From the NCBI GenBank assembly GCA_025924495.1, contig JAICIG010000033.1:1-28325 (forward strand): a DNA stretch of 28,325 nt, written 5' to 3'. Positions 18,921 through 26,642 of this stretch are shown here, in pieces (positions within the stretch are counted from its first letter, which is position 1; each line of letters opens with the position of its first letter). Made by a program: the position numbers and the translations under genes. The notes under the pieces were generated by a model. That model ran no database searches and was not told the DNA's origin. It worked only from the letters and a program-made list of their open reading frames with translations. The DNA is from Pirellulales bacterium. Its GTDB lineage: Bacteria; Planctomycetota; Planctomycetia; Pirellulales; JAICIG01.

Positions 18921-19011
18921 AGCTCAATCGCTTCTTGAGCGATGCGGGAAGGACATTGCAATCGAATAAGGCTGCCACGACAATGCGACAAAATGACGCC
19001 CCAGCGCTATT

Positions 19012-19260
19012 TTGTTAATCTTTCGTAAGCAATTAAGACTGCTGAAAAATGGTGATGCAAGCGACCAAGAACTCAGCAGATGGCTGGATAAAAATTGGCA
19101 TTTCTGCGTAAAAAATGGCCAGAATTTTCTTTATGCCAATGGCATCATGAGATCAAAATGGAAAAACAATGCGATGCGCGCCAGCGTCGCCCCCAACCTC
19201 TCTGGGCAACCCAGTCGGCCGTTTCGTCGCAAGTTGCCGGACGTGACAAACTCGGCTTGA
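19012..19260 (+). other. Short open frame within an AT-rich island, possible gene remnant
   Basis: An 82-codon frame opens at a TTG. Its first ~55 codons fall in DNA of roughly 38% GC by hand count over 19021-19170, well below the surroundings. The translation there (FRKQLRLLKNGDASDQELSR, then WLDKNWHFCVKNGQNFLYA) looks protein-like, with few rare residues. The frame then passes into ordinary GC-rich sequence and loses that character. No ribosome site or family match is seen. It may be a remnant of foreign DNA or a chance frame in a regulatory region. Confidence 0.22.
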
Positions 19261-19378
19261 CACGAAAGCGTGCCTGGCGGCGGAGTGGCATGCGCCAACT
19301 CGCCGTTCGATTTCCGCTTGCCAGCGCGACCCGAACACGACAAACCGCCCGCTCGCGCCGCTCCAACGCGAGATTGCC

Positions 19379-20830
19379 TCAGACCCAGATATCCGAGGTG
19401 CAGTCGCCGCCGGGGAATCGCATCTCGTGCGCCCGCGCCGCGCCGCCCGGCTCCTGGCCGAAATCGACGAAGAAGTCTTCGTTGATCTGCATGCCGCCTC
19501 GGCCCGTGTCGCAATCGATCTGAAGCAGGTACGAGCCTGTCTTGGCGATCTGCGGATAGAACTGATTGTCCCACGAGCTGTAGAGCGAATTGGTCACGTA
19601 CAGGCGCTTGCCGTCGAGACTGAGCTGCAGCATCTGCGGGCCGCCGGTCGCGTTGCGACCTTTCAACTGCGAAGGCTTGCCGATCACGCCGCCCAGCCAG
19701 AGCTGGCCGGTCAGCTTCGGCCTGGCCGGATCGCTGACATCGTACTGCCGCAGATCGCCATGTAGCCAGTTGGAGAAGTACAAGAAGCGGTCGTCCATCG
19801 ACAGCACCAGATCAGTGATCAGGCCAGGCACAGGGAACGGCCAGCCTTTGGTTTCCACGGGCTCGACCTGGATGATCTTATCGGCCTGCCACTTGTCGTC
19901 TTGCTTGTGGTAATGCCACATGCTGCTCGACAACGCGGCGCCGACAAAGCCATGCGCGCTGGCCGGGTTGTGATGGAAGCGGACCTCCAGCGGAATGAGG
20001 CCTTCGGCGCCCAGATCGATCGACTGCACGAGCTTATGTTTCGACCAATCCCAGAAGTGCAGTTGGCTGCCGTACTTGCCCGCCTTGACGTCGTCCAAAT
20101 TGAAACCGCCGCGGAACGTGTTGGGCGCGGCCCATTCGCTGCTGATCATCACATTGTGCCGCGGCTGATACCAGAAGTCGTAATTGAACTTCACGCCCGA
20201 GTTCTTCGCTTCCCAACGGCCTGCGATGTTGAACTCTTCATCAAGCAGCAGAAAGCCGCCGGGCGTATTCCCCTCGGCGTCGCCGAGCATCGAGATCATG
20301 ATCTGGCCCGACGGCAGGCAATGCACCGTGTGCGGCGCACTGAGATTCGTTTCGGCGGCGATCGCTTCCGGCTCGATCACTTTATGGAGGCGGGGCGCTG
20401 CCGGATCGGCCGCATCGAGAATGTGAATCCGTCCCGAAAGCAAGCCGGGCAGCACGATATAGCGCCGCCGCTTCTCGGGATCGCCGTGGCAACTGCTGCA
20501 GGCGTTCCAACCGAAATGGTGCAGCTCGTCGCCCACATGGGGCATGACTGTGCGATGGATCACTTTCGAATAGGTCGGCGAATCGGGATCGACGTCGACC
20601 GTCGCCAGGTAATCGGGCTTCTTTGTCTCCGTGCCCACATACAAGGCGGTTGCGTACAATAGCTTCTCGCGCGGCGACTTGATCGCTGCTTCGGGCGAGG
20701 CATAAGTCGACCCGCAGCAGTCGCCGTCGCCAGCCGCTTTGTCGGCCGGCTTATCGGCCCGGGCCAAGGAAGGGATCATCGCAGGCGTCATCGCCGCGGC
20801 CGTGGCGGCCAGAAAATCGCGTCGTCGCAT
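19379..20830 (-). CDS. Selenium-binding protein 56 / methanethiol oxidase family protein, Tat-exported
   Basis: This 483-residue protein starts at the ATG at 20830 with a Tat-type signal (MRRRDFLAATAAAMTPAM). Frame upstream of that is not family-like. The rest is SBP56/SELENBP1: SPREKLLYATALYVGT near the start, VMPHVGDELHHFGWNACSSC with His104/His105 and Cys111/Cys114, then APHTVHCLPSGQIMIS, GGFLLLDEEF, VRFHHNPASAHGF, DDRFLYFSNWLHGDLRQYD and GGPQMLQLSLDGKRLYVTNSL. Bacterial relatives are periplasmic copper-dependent methanethiol oxidases (methanethiol to formaldehyde, sulfide and peroxide). CSSCH resembles a c-heme site but is the family's own conserved cysteine motif with His. It is the last of four co-directional genes, after a 335-base gap, so it may have its own promoter. 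Substrate is inferred from family. Confidence 0.9.
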   Translation of the reverse strand: MRRRDFLAATAAAMTPAMIPSLARADKPADKAAGDGDCCGSTYASPEAAIKSPREKLLYATALYVGTETKKPDYLATVDVDPDSPTYSKVIHRTVMPHVGDELHHFGWNACSSCHGDPEKRRRYIVLPGLLSGRIHILDAADPAAPRLHKVIEPEAIAAETNLSAPHTVHCLPSGQIMISMLGDAEGNTPGGFLLLDEEFNIAGRWEAKNSGVKFNYDFWYQPRHNVMISSEWAAPNTFRGGFNLDDVKAGKYGSQLHFWDWSKHKLVQSIDLGAEGLIPLEVRFHHNPASAHGFVGAALSSSMWHYHKQDDKWQADKIIQVEPVETKGWPFPVPGLITDLVLSMDDRFLYFSNWLHGDLRQYDVSDPARPKLTGQLWLGGVIGKPSQLKGRNATGGPQMLQLSLDGKRLYVTNSLYSSWDNQFYPQIAKTGSYLLQIDCDTGRGGMQINEDFFVDFGQEPGGAARAHEMRFPGGDCTSDIWV

Positions 20831-21165
20831 GGAGGAGATTCCTGCGGTTGGAATGCTGAATTCAAAGCTCAAGCAGGCCGCCCTGAGCCGTGCAAGATGC
20901 CCTGACAATATAATATAGGCCCTTGCCTGAAAACTGGCCGAGCTTAAAAAGAACGGCTGTGGCGGACACTGGGCCAGTTGCCGATGCCCGACAATTGCAC
21001 CAGCAAGCAGAACTTGGGCAGGCATTCCCCGATAGTCGCGTACCAGTTTCCGCGACAGGACATGCTTTTGCACGGCAAAAGCCGACGATGGCTGTCCCGT
21101 CAACTCGCACCTGCACACGGTTATGCTAAGGCATAATCTGCGATGATGATGGCCGCCGCGCTATC
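20831..21165. other. Intergenic region upstream of the SBP56-like gene
   Basis: These 335 bases have no gene. An AT-rich stretch at 20905-20918 reads TATATTATATTGTC in the minus direction, about 80 bases before the SBP56-like start. It could be the -10 part of a promoter; a TTTTCA lies a plausible distance upstream of it. The gap suggests the SBP56-like gene can be transcribed separately from the WD40 gene. This is a weak, purely visual promoter call. Confidence 0.3.
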
Positions 21166-22242
21166 TCACGCGGCCGGCTTGGGAGACATGTCGTAGAGCC
21201 GCAAGGTTTTGTCATAATGCGCGACGGCGACGTGCAGGCCGTTGGGATGCAAGGCCATGTCGCGGGCGACGGCGGGCAGCTTGAAAGCATGGAAAGGTTG
21301 GGGAGCGTCGGGCTTGAAGAACCATAGCGCGCCACCGCCTCCGCCGCCGGCAGCGGCCACGATAAAGCCGGCCGGATGGAATGCGACCGACCAGGCGACT
21401 CCCTTGAAATCTTCCTTGGGCCGCAGCACCTGCTTTTGCTCGCCCGTATTCCAGTCGAACAGCGCGATCACGGCATGGCCGATGCCGGCGAAGGCGTTGG
21501 TGACGTCGGTAATGCCGGCAGCCGCCACCCACTGACCGTCGGAGCTGATGGCAAAGCCGCGCGCGCCGCCGATGTCGGCGCGGAATGTCGGATCGTATTT
21601 CCACAACAGCGAAGCATCGAACTGCCTCACGGCGGCGCCCGTCGCCAGGTCCCAATCTTTGATCACCCCTTTCAAGTCGGCGGAGACCAAATGCCCGCCC
21701 GGGTGGAAGGCGACGTTGTAGACGTGGCTCTCATGCCCAGTGAGTTCGCGCAGTGGCTTGCCGTCGGCGGCGTTCCACAGCCGCACGATATTATCGTTGC
21801 CGACCGTGGCCATCGTGGCGCCGTCGGGACTGATCGCCACAGCGCGAACCCAACCCTTGTGCGCGGCGATGCTGTAAACGGGCGACTGCACCGGTTCGGC
21901 CGCGTAGCGCCAGGCGTTCACTCGGCCCGCGTAATCCCCCGTGCAAAGCAGTTCGCCCGCCGGTTGAAAGGCCATGCCGCGGACCCAGCTTTGATGTCCT
22001 GTGAAGGCGTCTTTCTTATCGCTCGCCGTGTCCCAACGCTCGACGAGGCTATCGTGCGCGCCGGCGAACATGAACTTGCCTTGCGGATCGATGCGGCAAG
22101 AGAACAATGGCCGATCGTGCTTGAACTCTTTCAACAGCCGGATCTGCGTCGGATCGGCGACGAGCGCAGGAGGAGTTGGCGCTGGTGCTGTCGCAGCGGC
22201 CGGTGCAGGATTGGCAGCGACTGGAGCGGGCTGGTCGGCCAT
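21166..22242 (-). CDS. WD40-repeat beta-propeller protein
   Basis: This 358-residue protein has an Ala/Pro-rich N-terminus (QPAPVAANPAPAAATAPAPT) and then about seven WD40-like blades. Visible repeats include SLVERWDTAS, GRVNAWRYAA, GHQSWVRGMAFQP, HKGWVRAVAISPDG, NIVRLWNAADGKP, GHESHVYNVAFHPGG, GVIKDWDLATG, HAVIALFDWNTG and a closing TLRLYDMSP. One loop carries a six-glycine run (AAAGGGGGGALWF). No signal peptide is seen, although the neighbouring proteins are exported. The ATG at 22242 has GAGGAAG just upstream. It starts 33 bases after the DUF1501 stop, so it almost certainly shares that operon. A scaffold or binding role is the general expectation for such propellers; the partner is unknown. 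Confidence 0.88.
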   Translation of the reverse strand: MADQPAPVAANPAPAAATAPAPTPPALVADPTQIRLLKEFKHDRPLFSCRIDPQGKFMFAGAHDSLVERWDTASDKKDAFTGHQSWVRGMAFQPAGELLCTGDYAGRVNAWRYAAEPVQSPVYSIAAHKGWVRAVAISPDGATMATVGNDNIVRLWNAADGKPLRELTGHESHVYNVAFHPGGHLVSADLKGVIKDWDLATGAAVRQFDASLLWKYDPTFRADIGGARGFAISSDGQWVAAAGITDVTNAFAGIGHAVIALFDWNTGEQKQVLRPKEDFKGVAWSVAFHPAGFIVAAAGGGGGGALWFFKPDAPQPFHAFKLPAVARDMALHPNGLHVAVAHYDKTLRLYDMSPKPAA

Positions 22243-22275
22243 GGCATTCTTCCTCGTTGCTCGGCTTTAGGTGGT

Positions 22276-23595
22276 TCAGGCCAAGAGTTCGCTGATCGGC
22301 GAGCCGGCGGGATCAGCGATCGGAATCGACCGATTGACGCCCGGATAATCGGCGGTCGAGTCGACGCCGACGGCGCGCAAGTAGGTATGGAACAGGTGCC
22401 GCCCGTCCACTTCACGGTCGACGACCGCCGTGCCGTTCTCATTGGTCTTGCCGATTACGGCTCCGTGCTGAATGCCGCAGCCCGCCATCGCGACCGACCA
22501 GGCCTTCGACCAGTGATCGCGCCCCAGCCCGGCGTTGATGTTCGGCGTGCGGCCGAATTCGGCCATTACAATCACCAACGTCGTATCGAGCATGCCGCGC
22601 TGCGCCAGATCTTCCAGCAGCGTGGCGAACGGCTTGTCGAACTCGCCGAGCTGCTCAATGTGGAAATCGAAGTTCTCAAAGTGCGAATCATAGTTGGAAT
22701 GAGTCACCTTCACGCAGGTCATGCCCTGCTCGAGCAGCCGCCGAGCCAGCAGGCAGTGCCGGCCGAAGTCGTGCTTGCCATAGCGATCCTGATCCTGCGG
22801 CGATTCCTTGGTTACGTCGAACACGTCGGCGCGCTCCATCAACTGCAGCGCCTGCTCGTAGGAGTAGCCGTAGGCTTCGGTTTCCGCCGTGCGTCGACGC
22901 CGCGTAAAGCGATCGTTGGCGTGGCGGCGAATGTCGTTACGCGCCTGATCAATGGCGGGCGTCAGCCCGTTCGGCCGCAGCAGATTCGCCGGGGGCTGGC
23001 CGTCGACGCTGATCGCGCCAAACTTCGGCCCCAAAAACGCCGCGTCGGCCTTATTGACACCACCGCCGCCCGGCACGATGTGCACGTAGCCTGGCATGGT
23101 GGCCGTCGCCGGCGTAAGCAAACGCGAAGCGACCGAGCCAAGCGTCGGATACTTCTGCGCAGGACTGATGCGGCGGCCCGTTTCCATGAACACCGCGCCT
23201 TTGCCATGATCGTCTTCGGCCGTGTTGATGCCGCGCACCAGGCTGATGCGGTGCATCTGTTGCGCGGTGTAAGGCAACAGCTCGCTGATATGTACGCCCG
23301 GCACGGAAGTGGGAATCGCCAGAAAGGGTCCGCCGGTGTCTGTGCCCGGTTTGGGGTCCCAAGTTTCCAGCTGGCTCACTCCGCCCGACATGAAGAAGAT
23401 CAAGACTCTTTTCTGCTGCGCTTGCAATTGCTCAGCGGCTGCGGGCTGAATGAACTGGCTCAGGCCAGCGACATGCTCGAGCCCGAGGTTGCCCATCAGC
23501 CCCGCGCCCGCCGCCCCGCCCATCAGGCCGGCCAGCAAACTGCGGCGCGAAATGCGATGCTCCATCGATTGGCACGCGTAACGGCACTCGCTCAT
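22276..23595 (-). CDS. DUF1501 domain protein, Tat-exported
   Basis: This 439-residue protein belongs to DUF1501, a large planctomycete family with an alkaline-phosphatase/sulfatase-like fold but no established activity. A twin-arginine signal (HRISRRSLLAGLMGGAAGAG) precedes the domain. Family landmarks are FFMSGGVSQLETWDPKPG, VRGINTAEDDHGKGA, GGGGVNKADAAFLGP, TLVIVMAEFGRTPNIN and GRDHWSKAWSVAMAGCG. The frame opens at 23628, but the ATG at 23595 has AAGGA seven bases upstream and puts the Tat signal near the N-terminus. It lies 10 bases after the DUF1549/DUF1553 stop, the normal gene order for this pair. Export in folded form is implied by the Tat motif. Biochemical role is unknown, so no gene name is given. 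Confidence 0.92.
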   Translation of the reverse strand: MSECRYACQSMEHRISRRSLLAGLMGGAAGAGLMGNLGLEHVAGLSQFIQPAAAEQLQAQQKRVLIFFMSGGVSQLETWDPKPGTDTGGPFLAIPTSVPGVHISELLPYTAQQMHRISLVRGINTAEDDHGKGAVFMETGRRISPAQKYPTLGSVASRLLTPATATMPGYVHIVPGGGGVNKADAAFLGPKFGAISVDGQPPANLLRPNGLTPAIDQARNDIRRHANDRFTRRRRTAETEAYGYSYEQALQLMERADVFDVTKESPQDQDRYGKHDFGRHCLLARRLLEQGMTCVKVTHSNYDSHFENFDFHIEQLGEFDKPFATLLEDLAQRGMLDTTLVIVMAEFGRTPNINAGLGRDHWSKAWSVAMAGCGIQHGAVIGKTNENGTAVVDREVDGRHLFHTYLRAVGVDSTADYPGVNRSIPIADPAGSPISELLA

Positions 23596-23605
23596 GGCTG
23601 AATCC

Positions 23606-25285
23606 TTAGCGGTTAAACCGGAACTCATCGGAGGCCAGCAGGCCCCAAATCCATTCCTGCAATGCGGCGGAACGGTCGGCGGCGCGGGCTTGCAAAGAGA
23701 CGGTCAACTCGGCGATTTCCTCTGCAGTCGGCCGACGAGTAAACACGCTCAAAAACAATTCTTCGGCCGCCGCGGGCGGTTCAGGCAGTTTGTTCAGGCG
23801 ATCGGCCAGATTGCCCGGCTGCGGCGAAAGCCAGCCGCGCACCGTGCCGCCGTTGGAGACGAACAGAATCTGCTCGAGCGTCGCCTGAAAGTCCTGTTCG
23901 GGCTGACCGGCCTGGCCGGCGAAGGTATTGACGAACGGCCCCAGGTTGCCGGCGAGCTTGGCGTAGAGAGCCTGCTCGTTGAGTCCAGCGCCCAATGCCG
24001 AGCGCTGCACGTCGGTCACGCCGACGGCCTGCATCACGGCCAACGCCAGTTGCTCCGCCGAGAGCGGCTTGAGCGGCGCAACGGCAAAGCTATCGGCAGG
24101 CAGCATAGCGACGCCTGCGGGCAATTCGCTCGTGCGCTGATAGGTCTGGCTCAATGCCAACTCGCGCAGCATGGCTTTGATATCGAAGTTCGTAGCGGCG
24201 AAATGTTCGGCCAGCACGTCGAGCAACTCCGGATGCGACGGCGGGTTGCCGCTGTGGTCCATATCGAGCGGATGCACCAGACCGCGGCCCATCATTAGCG
24301 CCCACAGCCGATTGGCGATGTTGCGATTGAATGCCGGCGTTTCGGCGCGCGGCAACGATTCGGCCAACCGCGCGCGGCGGCTGAACTTCGGCACAGGGCG
24401 CACGCCGTCGGCCGGCGCGACTACATATTCCTGCCCTTTTTCCAGCGCCGGCTCTTCGATTTCCTTGTCGCCCGGCAGATGCGGCTTGGCGTGCTGGTCG
24501 CCGGCCGAAGCATTGAACACCGACTTGAAGACAACATCTCCTTCCGCCTTTTCAGCCAGCACGGCAGGCTGCTTCTGGTCTTTCGGTTGAAAGATGAAGC
24601 TGCGACTGAGAAAGGCGTACAGCCCGTAGTAGTCGGCCTGCAGGTAATCGTCGATCAGCGGATGATCGTGGCACTGCGCGCACTGCATGTCGCGGCCCAA
24701 AAACAGTCGCCCGACGTCGCGCGTGAGCAAATTGGCTTCGCCGTCGCGATCCAAGAAGAACCTCGCCGCCGGTCGCACCGCCGGATCGCTGCCGTCGGTC
24801 GCCAAGATTTCGCGGACCAGCTGATTCCACGGCTTATTGGCGGCAAACGAGCGCCGCAAGTAGTCCTCCCATTCGGCTTGCGGAACGCGGCTGGCCGGAC
24901 GGCGTTCCATCAACACGACGTCGAACACGCGCTGCATCTGCCGGGCATATTCGGGGCTATTCAGCAGCCGATCGATCAACTGTTGCCGCTTGATCGGCGA
25001 GGGATCGTCAAGAAACGACTTGGCTTCGCCAACCGTCGGAATCGTGCCGGTCAAATCGAGATAGATGCGGCGGAGGAATTCTGCGTCATCCGCCGGCCCG
25101 GCCGGCGTGATGCCTCGAGCTTCGCAGCTAGCGGCGATGAGCTGGTCGATCCGTTCGCGCAACGCGGGTTGGGCCAGCGGTTCGGCCGCAAGCTGCATCG
25201 GCCATAAAGCGGCAATGGCGCCACAGATCGCAACGCATGCCCATGGTTTACGAACTGGCGAGGTTGAAGGTGTTGAATGCAACAT
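23606..25285 (-). CDS. DUF1549/DUF1553 protein with CxxCH motif
   Basis: This 559-residue protein has an N-terminal signal segment (KPWACVAICGAIAALWPMQL). A DUF1549 half follows: IDQLIAASCEARG, AEFLRRIYLDLTGTIPT, RQQLIDRLLNSPEYA, and CAQCHDHP with Cys202, Cys205 and His206. The DUF1553 half has NRNIANRLWALMMGRGLVHP, SHPELLDVLAEHF and LALSQTYQRTSE. CAQCHDHP is the expected c-heme-like motif of this family. It is shorter than many family members, which carry an extra N-terminal cytochrome-c-like (PSD1) domain; that domain is absent. It is first in the cassette with DUF1501, WD40 and SBP56. The ATG at 25285 has no clear ribosome site, but no better start is seen. Function is unestablished for the family. 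Confidence 0.9.
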   Translation of the reverse strand: MLHSTPSTSPVRKPWACVAICGAIAALWPMQLAAEPLAQPALRERIDQLIAASCEARGITPAGPADDAEFLRRIYLDLTGTIPTVGEAKSFLDDPSPIKRQQLIDRLLNSPEYARQMQRVFDVVLMERRPASRVPQAEWEDYLRRSFAANKPWNQLVREILATDGSDPAVRPAARFFLDRDGEANLLTRDVGRLFLGRDMQCAQCHDHPLIDDYLQADYYGLYAFLSRSFIFQPKDQKQPAVLAEKAEGDVVFKSVFNASAGDQHAKPHLPGDKEIEEPALEKGQEYVVAPADGVRPVPKFSRRARLAESLPRAETPAFNRNIANRLWALMMGRGLVHPLDMDHSGNPPSHPELLDVLAEHFAATNFDIKAMLRELALSQTYQRTSELPAGVAMLPADSFAVAPLKPLSAEQLALAVMQAVGVTDVQRSALGAGLNEQALYAKLAGNLGPFVNTFAGQAGQPEQDFQATLEQILFVSNGGTVRGWLSPQPGNLADRLNKLPEPPAAAEELFLSVFTRRPTAEEIAELTVSLQARAADRSAALQEWIWGLLASDEFRFNR

Positions 25286-25542
25286 GCTAGTTCGGCCCCT
25301 GTCGAGGAAGGCGGGAGGGCTCGGAGAGCGAACTAAAGGCTGGCGGGTCTATCGGCCATTTTCAGGGAGCGGCAGGAATGAGGCAATAGAAAAACATGAA
25401 AAACCCTCGGAATCCCAAATGTCGCGGACCAAACGTTAGATCTGGAGAGTGTGCGGAATTTGCAAGCGGTTGCTCGCGCGGCAACGCAGGCATAGCCTGT
25501 AGTGAGTGAGAATCCGCCAACCATATTCCAATAAGGCGCTCA

Positions 25543-25845
25543 ATGCCGAAGAACCGAGAAGAGTTAATCGCCAGTTATCCGCAATCGCTCATCGAATCGA
25601 TCAAGAAAGGAGGTACGATTGAGCTGAGGATCGAAGACCAAGAGAAAAGCCTCTCGGTGGGCGGCTCGCCGCCTGAGGGGATCGCCAAGGAGCTTGGCGA
25701 TGATGGGGCCTATCACCAAGACCAGTTCCTGGTCGAGGCGGCTGCTAATAGCCTGGAAAAAGCAGTGGAACGAGGCGAGTTGAGATGCCATCCAAGTCAG
25801 TCGGCTAGAACCGGAGCCGTGGTATTGTCCTATCGGTTGCCATAA
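25543..25845 (+). CDS. Small hypothetical cytoplasmic protein
   Basis: This 100-residue protein begins MPKNREELIASYPQSLIESI, with AAGG about 8 bases upstream of the ATG. It has no signal peptide or membrane helix. A short beta-like segment (GGTIELRIEDQEKSLSV) is followed by helical AAANSLEKAVERGEL. Its balanced composition, strong use of Glu/Ile/Lys codons and ribosome site support a real gene, unlike the Arg-rich chance frames around it. No family is recognised. It is divergent from the DUF1549 gene (257-base gap) and convergent with the LamG-like gene. Confidence 0.6.
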   Translation: MPKNREELIASYPQSLIESIKKGGTIELRIEDQEKSLSVGGSPPEGIAKELGDDGAYHQDQFLVEAAANSLEKAVERGELRCHPSQSARTGAVVLSYRLP

Positions 25846-25896
25846 CGATTGAATTGCCGCCTCAACATTTTTTAACCCGTTTGCAGGCGGATTTGA

Positions 25897-25973
25897 CAAA
25901 CGCCAACGAGCTGCAAGCCGCGGGCGCGTGATCACGTTCGGGTCCGAATACGTCATCAGCGTTTGCGGCTTGC
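25897..25973. repeat. Nested inverted repeat between convergent genes
   Basis: CAAACGC (25897-25903) pairs with GCGTTTG (25959-25965), and GCAAGCCGC (25913-25921) pairs perfectly with GCGGCTTGC (25965-25973). The two pairings share one base and compete. The loop contains a perfect 10-base palindrome, CGTGATCACG (25927-25936). It lies between the 3' ends of the small hypothetical gene and the LamG-like gene. A bidirectional terminator, a dispersed palindrome or a recombination site are all possible. Confidence 0.45.
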
Positions 25974-25994
25974 CGCATCGTTGAAGTTACACAG

Positions 25995-26642
25995 TCATTT
26001 AACAACCTTGAGCTGCGCGAACTCCCAACGAGTCTTTTCTTTGCTCCAGCTTTCGGCCATGAAGCCGACGAGGCCGCCGCCTTCGGGATGCTGCCCCTTG
26101 AACGTCGCCACCTGCGAGCCGTTGATATAAAGCGTCGCCACATGCCCCTTCGTGACGACTCGCACCTCATTCGTCTCGCCGATGCCGCGCTTGACGACTT
26201 CGCTGGCCTTCCAGGGGACGGCCTGTAACAGGCGATTGCCCGCCGCGTGACGCATGACGGCGAAACGACCGTCTCCCGCTACCAAGATCGCGTAGTAATT
26301 GGCATAGTCTTCAGCCCAGAACACGAGACCGCCTGCGCCTAAGGTCGGGTCATCGCATTTCGCCATGGTTACCAGGGCCGTGACATCGAGTTCCTTGAAC
26401 ACATTGGCTTGGTTGAGCGCCGTGGTCCACGTTTGAGGTTCGAGTGCGATGAAGAACTTTCCATCCTTGACGCCGTAGCTCGAGCTGCCTTCGCCCCAAC
26501 CGGGATCCAGGCTTTCGAAGTTATCTTCGAACTCGACATTGTCATCGTCCGCCGCGCCGGCGGCAGACGAACCTATCCAAGCATTGTTGATAAAAGCTGC
26601 AAGCAAGAAGGCCGCAACCATTGATGGAACGATCTTTTTCAT
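25995..26642 (-). CDS. Secreted LamG-like / DUF1080-like domain protein
   Basis: From the ATG at 26642 (GAGGTG about 8 bases upstream) the product has 215 residues. A signal peptide (MKKIVPSMVAAFLLAAFINN, cleavage near SAAGA) is followed by one concanavalin-like sandwich domain. Typical segments are FEDNFESLDPGWGEGSSS, GAGGLVFWAEDYANYYAILV, GRFAVMRHAAGNRLL, NEVRVVTKGHVATLYINGSQ and GGGLVGFMAES. These resemble the DUF1080/3-keto-disaccharide hydrolase and LamG-like folds common in planctomycetes; catalytic residues cannot be assigned, so binding is as likely as hydrolysis. The open frame upstream to 26834 is not credible as coding. It stands alone on this strand. Confidence 0.8.
   Translation of the reverse strand: MKKIVPSMVAAFLLAAFINNAWIGSSAAGAADDDNVEFEDNFESLDPGWGEGSSSYGVKDGKFFIALEPQTWTTALNQANVFKELDVTALVTMAKCDDPTLGAGGLVFWAEDYANYYAILVAGDGRFAVMRHAAGNRLLQAVPWKASEVVKRGIGETNEVRVVTKGHVATLYINGSQVATFKGQHPEGGGLVGFMAESWSKEKTRWEFAQLKVVK

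Larger units (their letters stand above)
18500..19378. other. Long intergenic region upstream of dabA
   Basis: These 879 bases lie between the dabA start and the SBP56-like stop. No gene is convincing. The left half is GC-rich and contains a structured hairpin (18879-18920). Next to it, GCTCAA/TTGAGC (18922-18940) and the mutually exclusive ATCGC/GCGAT (18927-18943) can also pair. The AT-rich island at about 18960-19165 is described separately. The dabAB promoter should lie in this region, but no clear -35/-10 was identified. Confidence 0.55.

Noticed and set aside
21376..23601. 741-codon plus-strand open frame opposite WD40 and DUF1501
   Set aside because: It is long but spans two well-supported minus-strand genes and is rich in Arg, Ala and His as expected of an antisense shadow in GC-rich coding DNA.
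25860..25990. Integron attC-like site after the 100-residue gene
   Set aside because: Imperfect palindromes are present, but the outer boxes RYYYAAC and GTTRRRY are not found in the right places, and no integrase or second cassette is visible.
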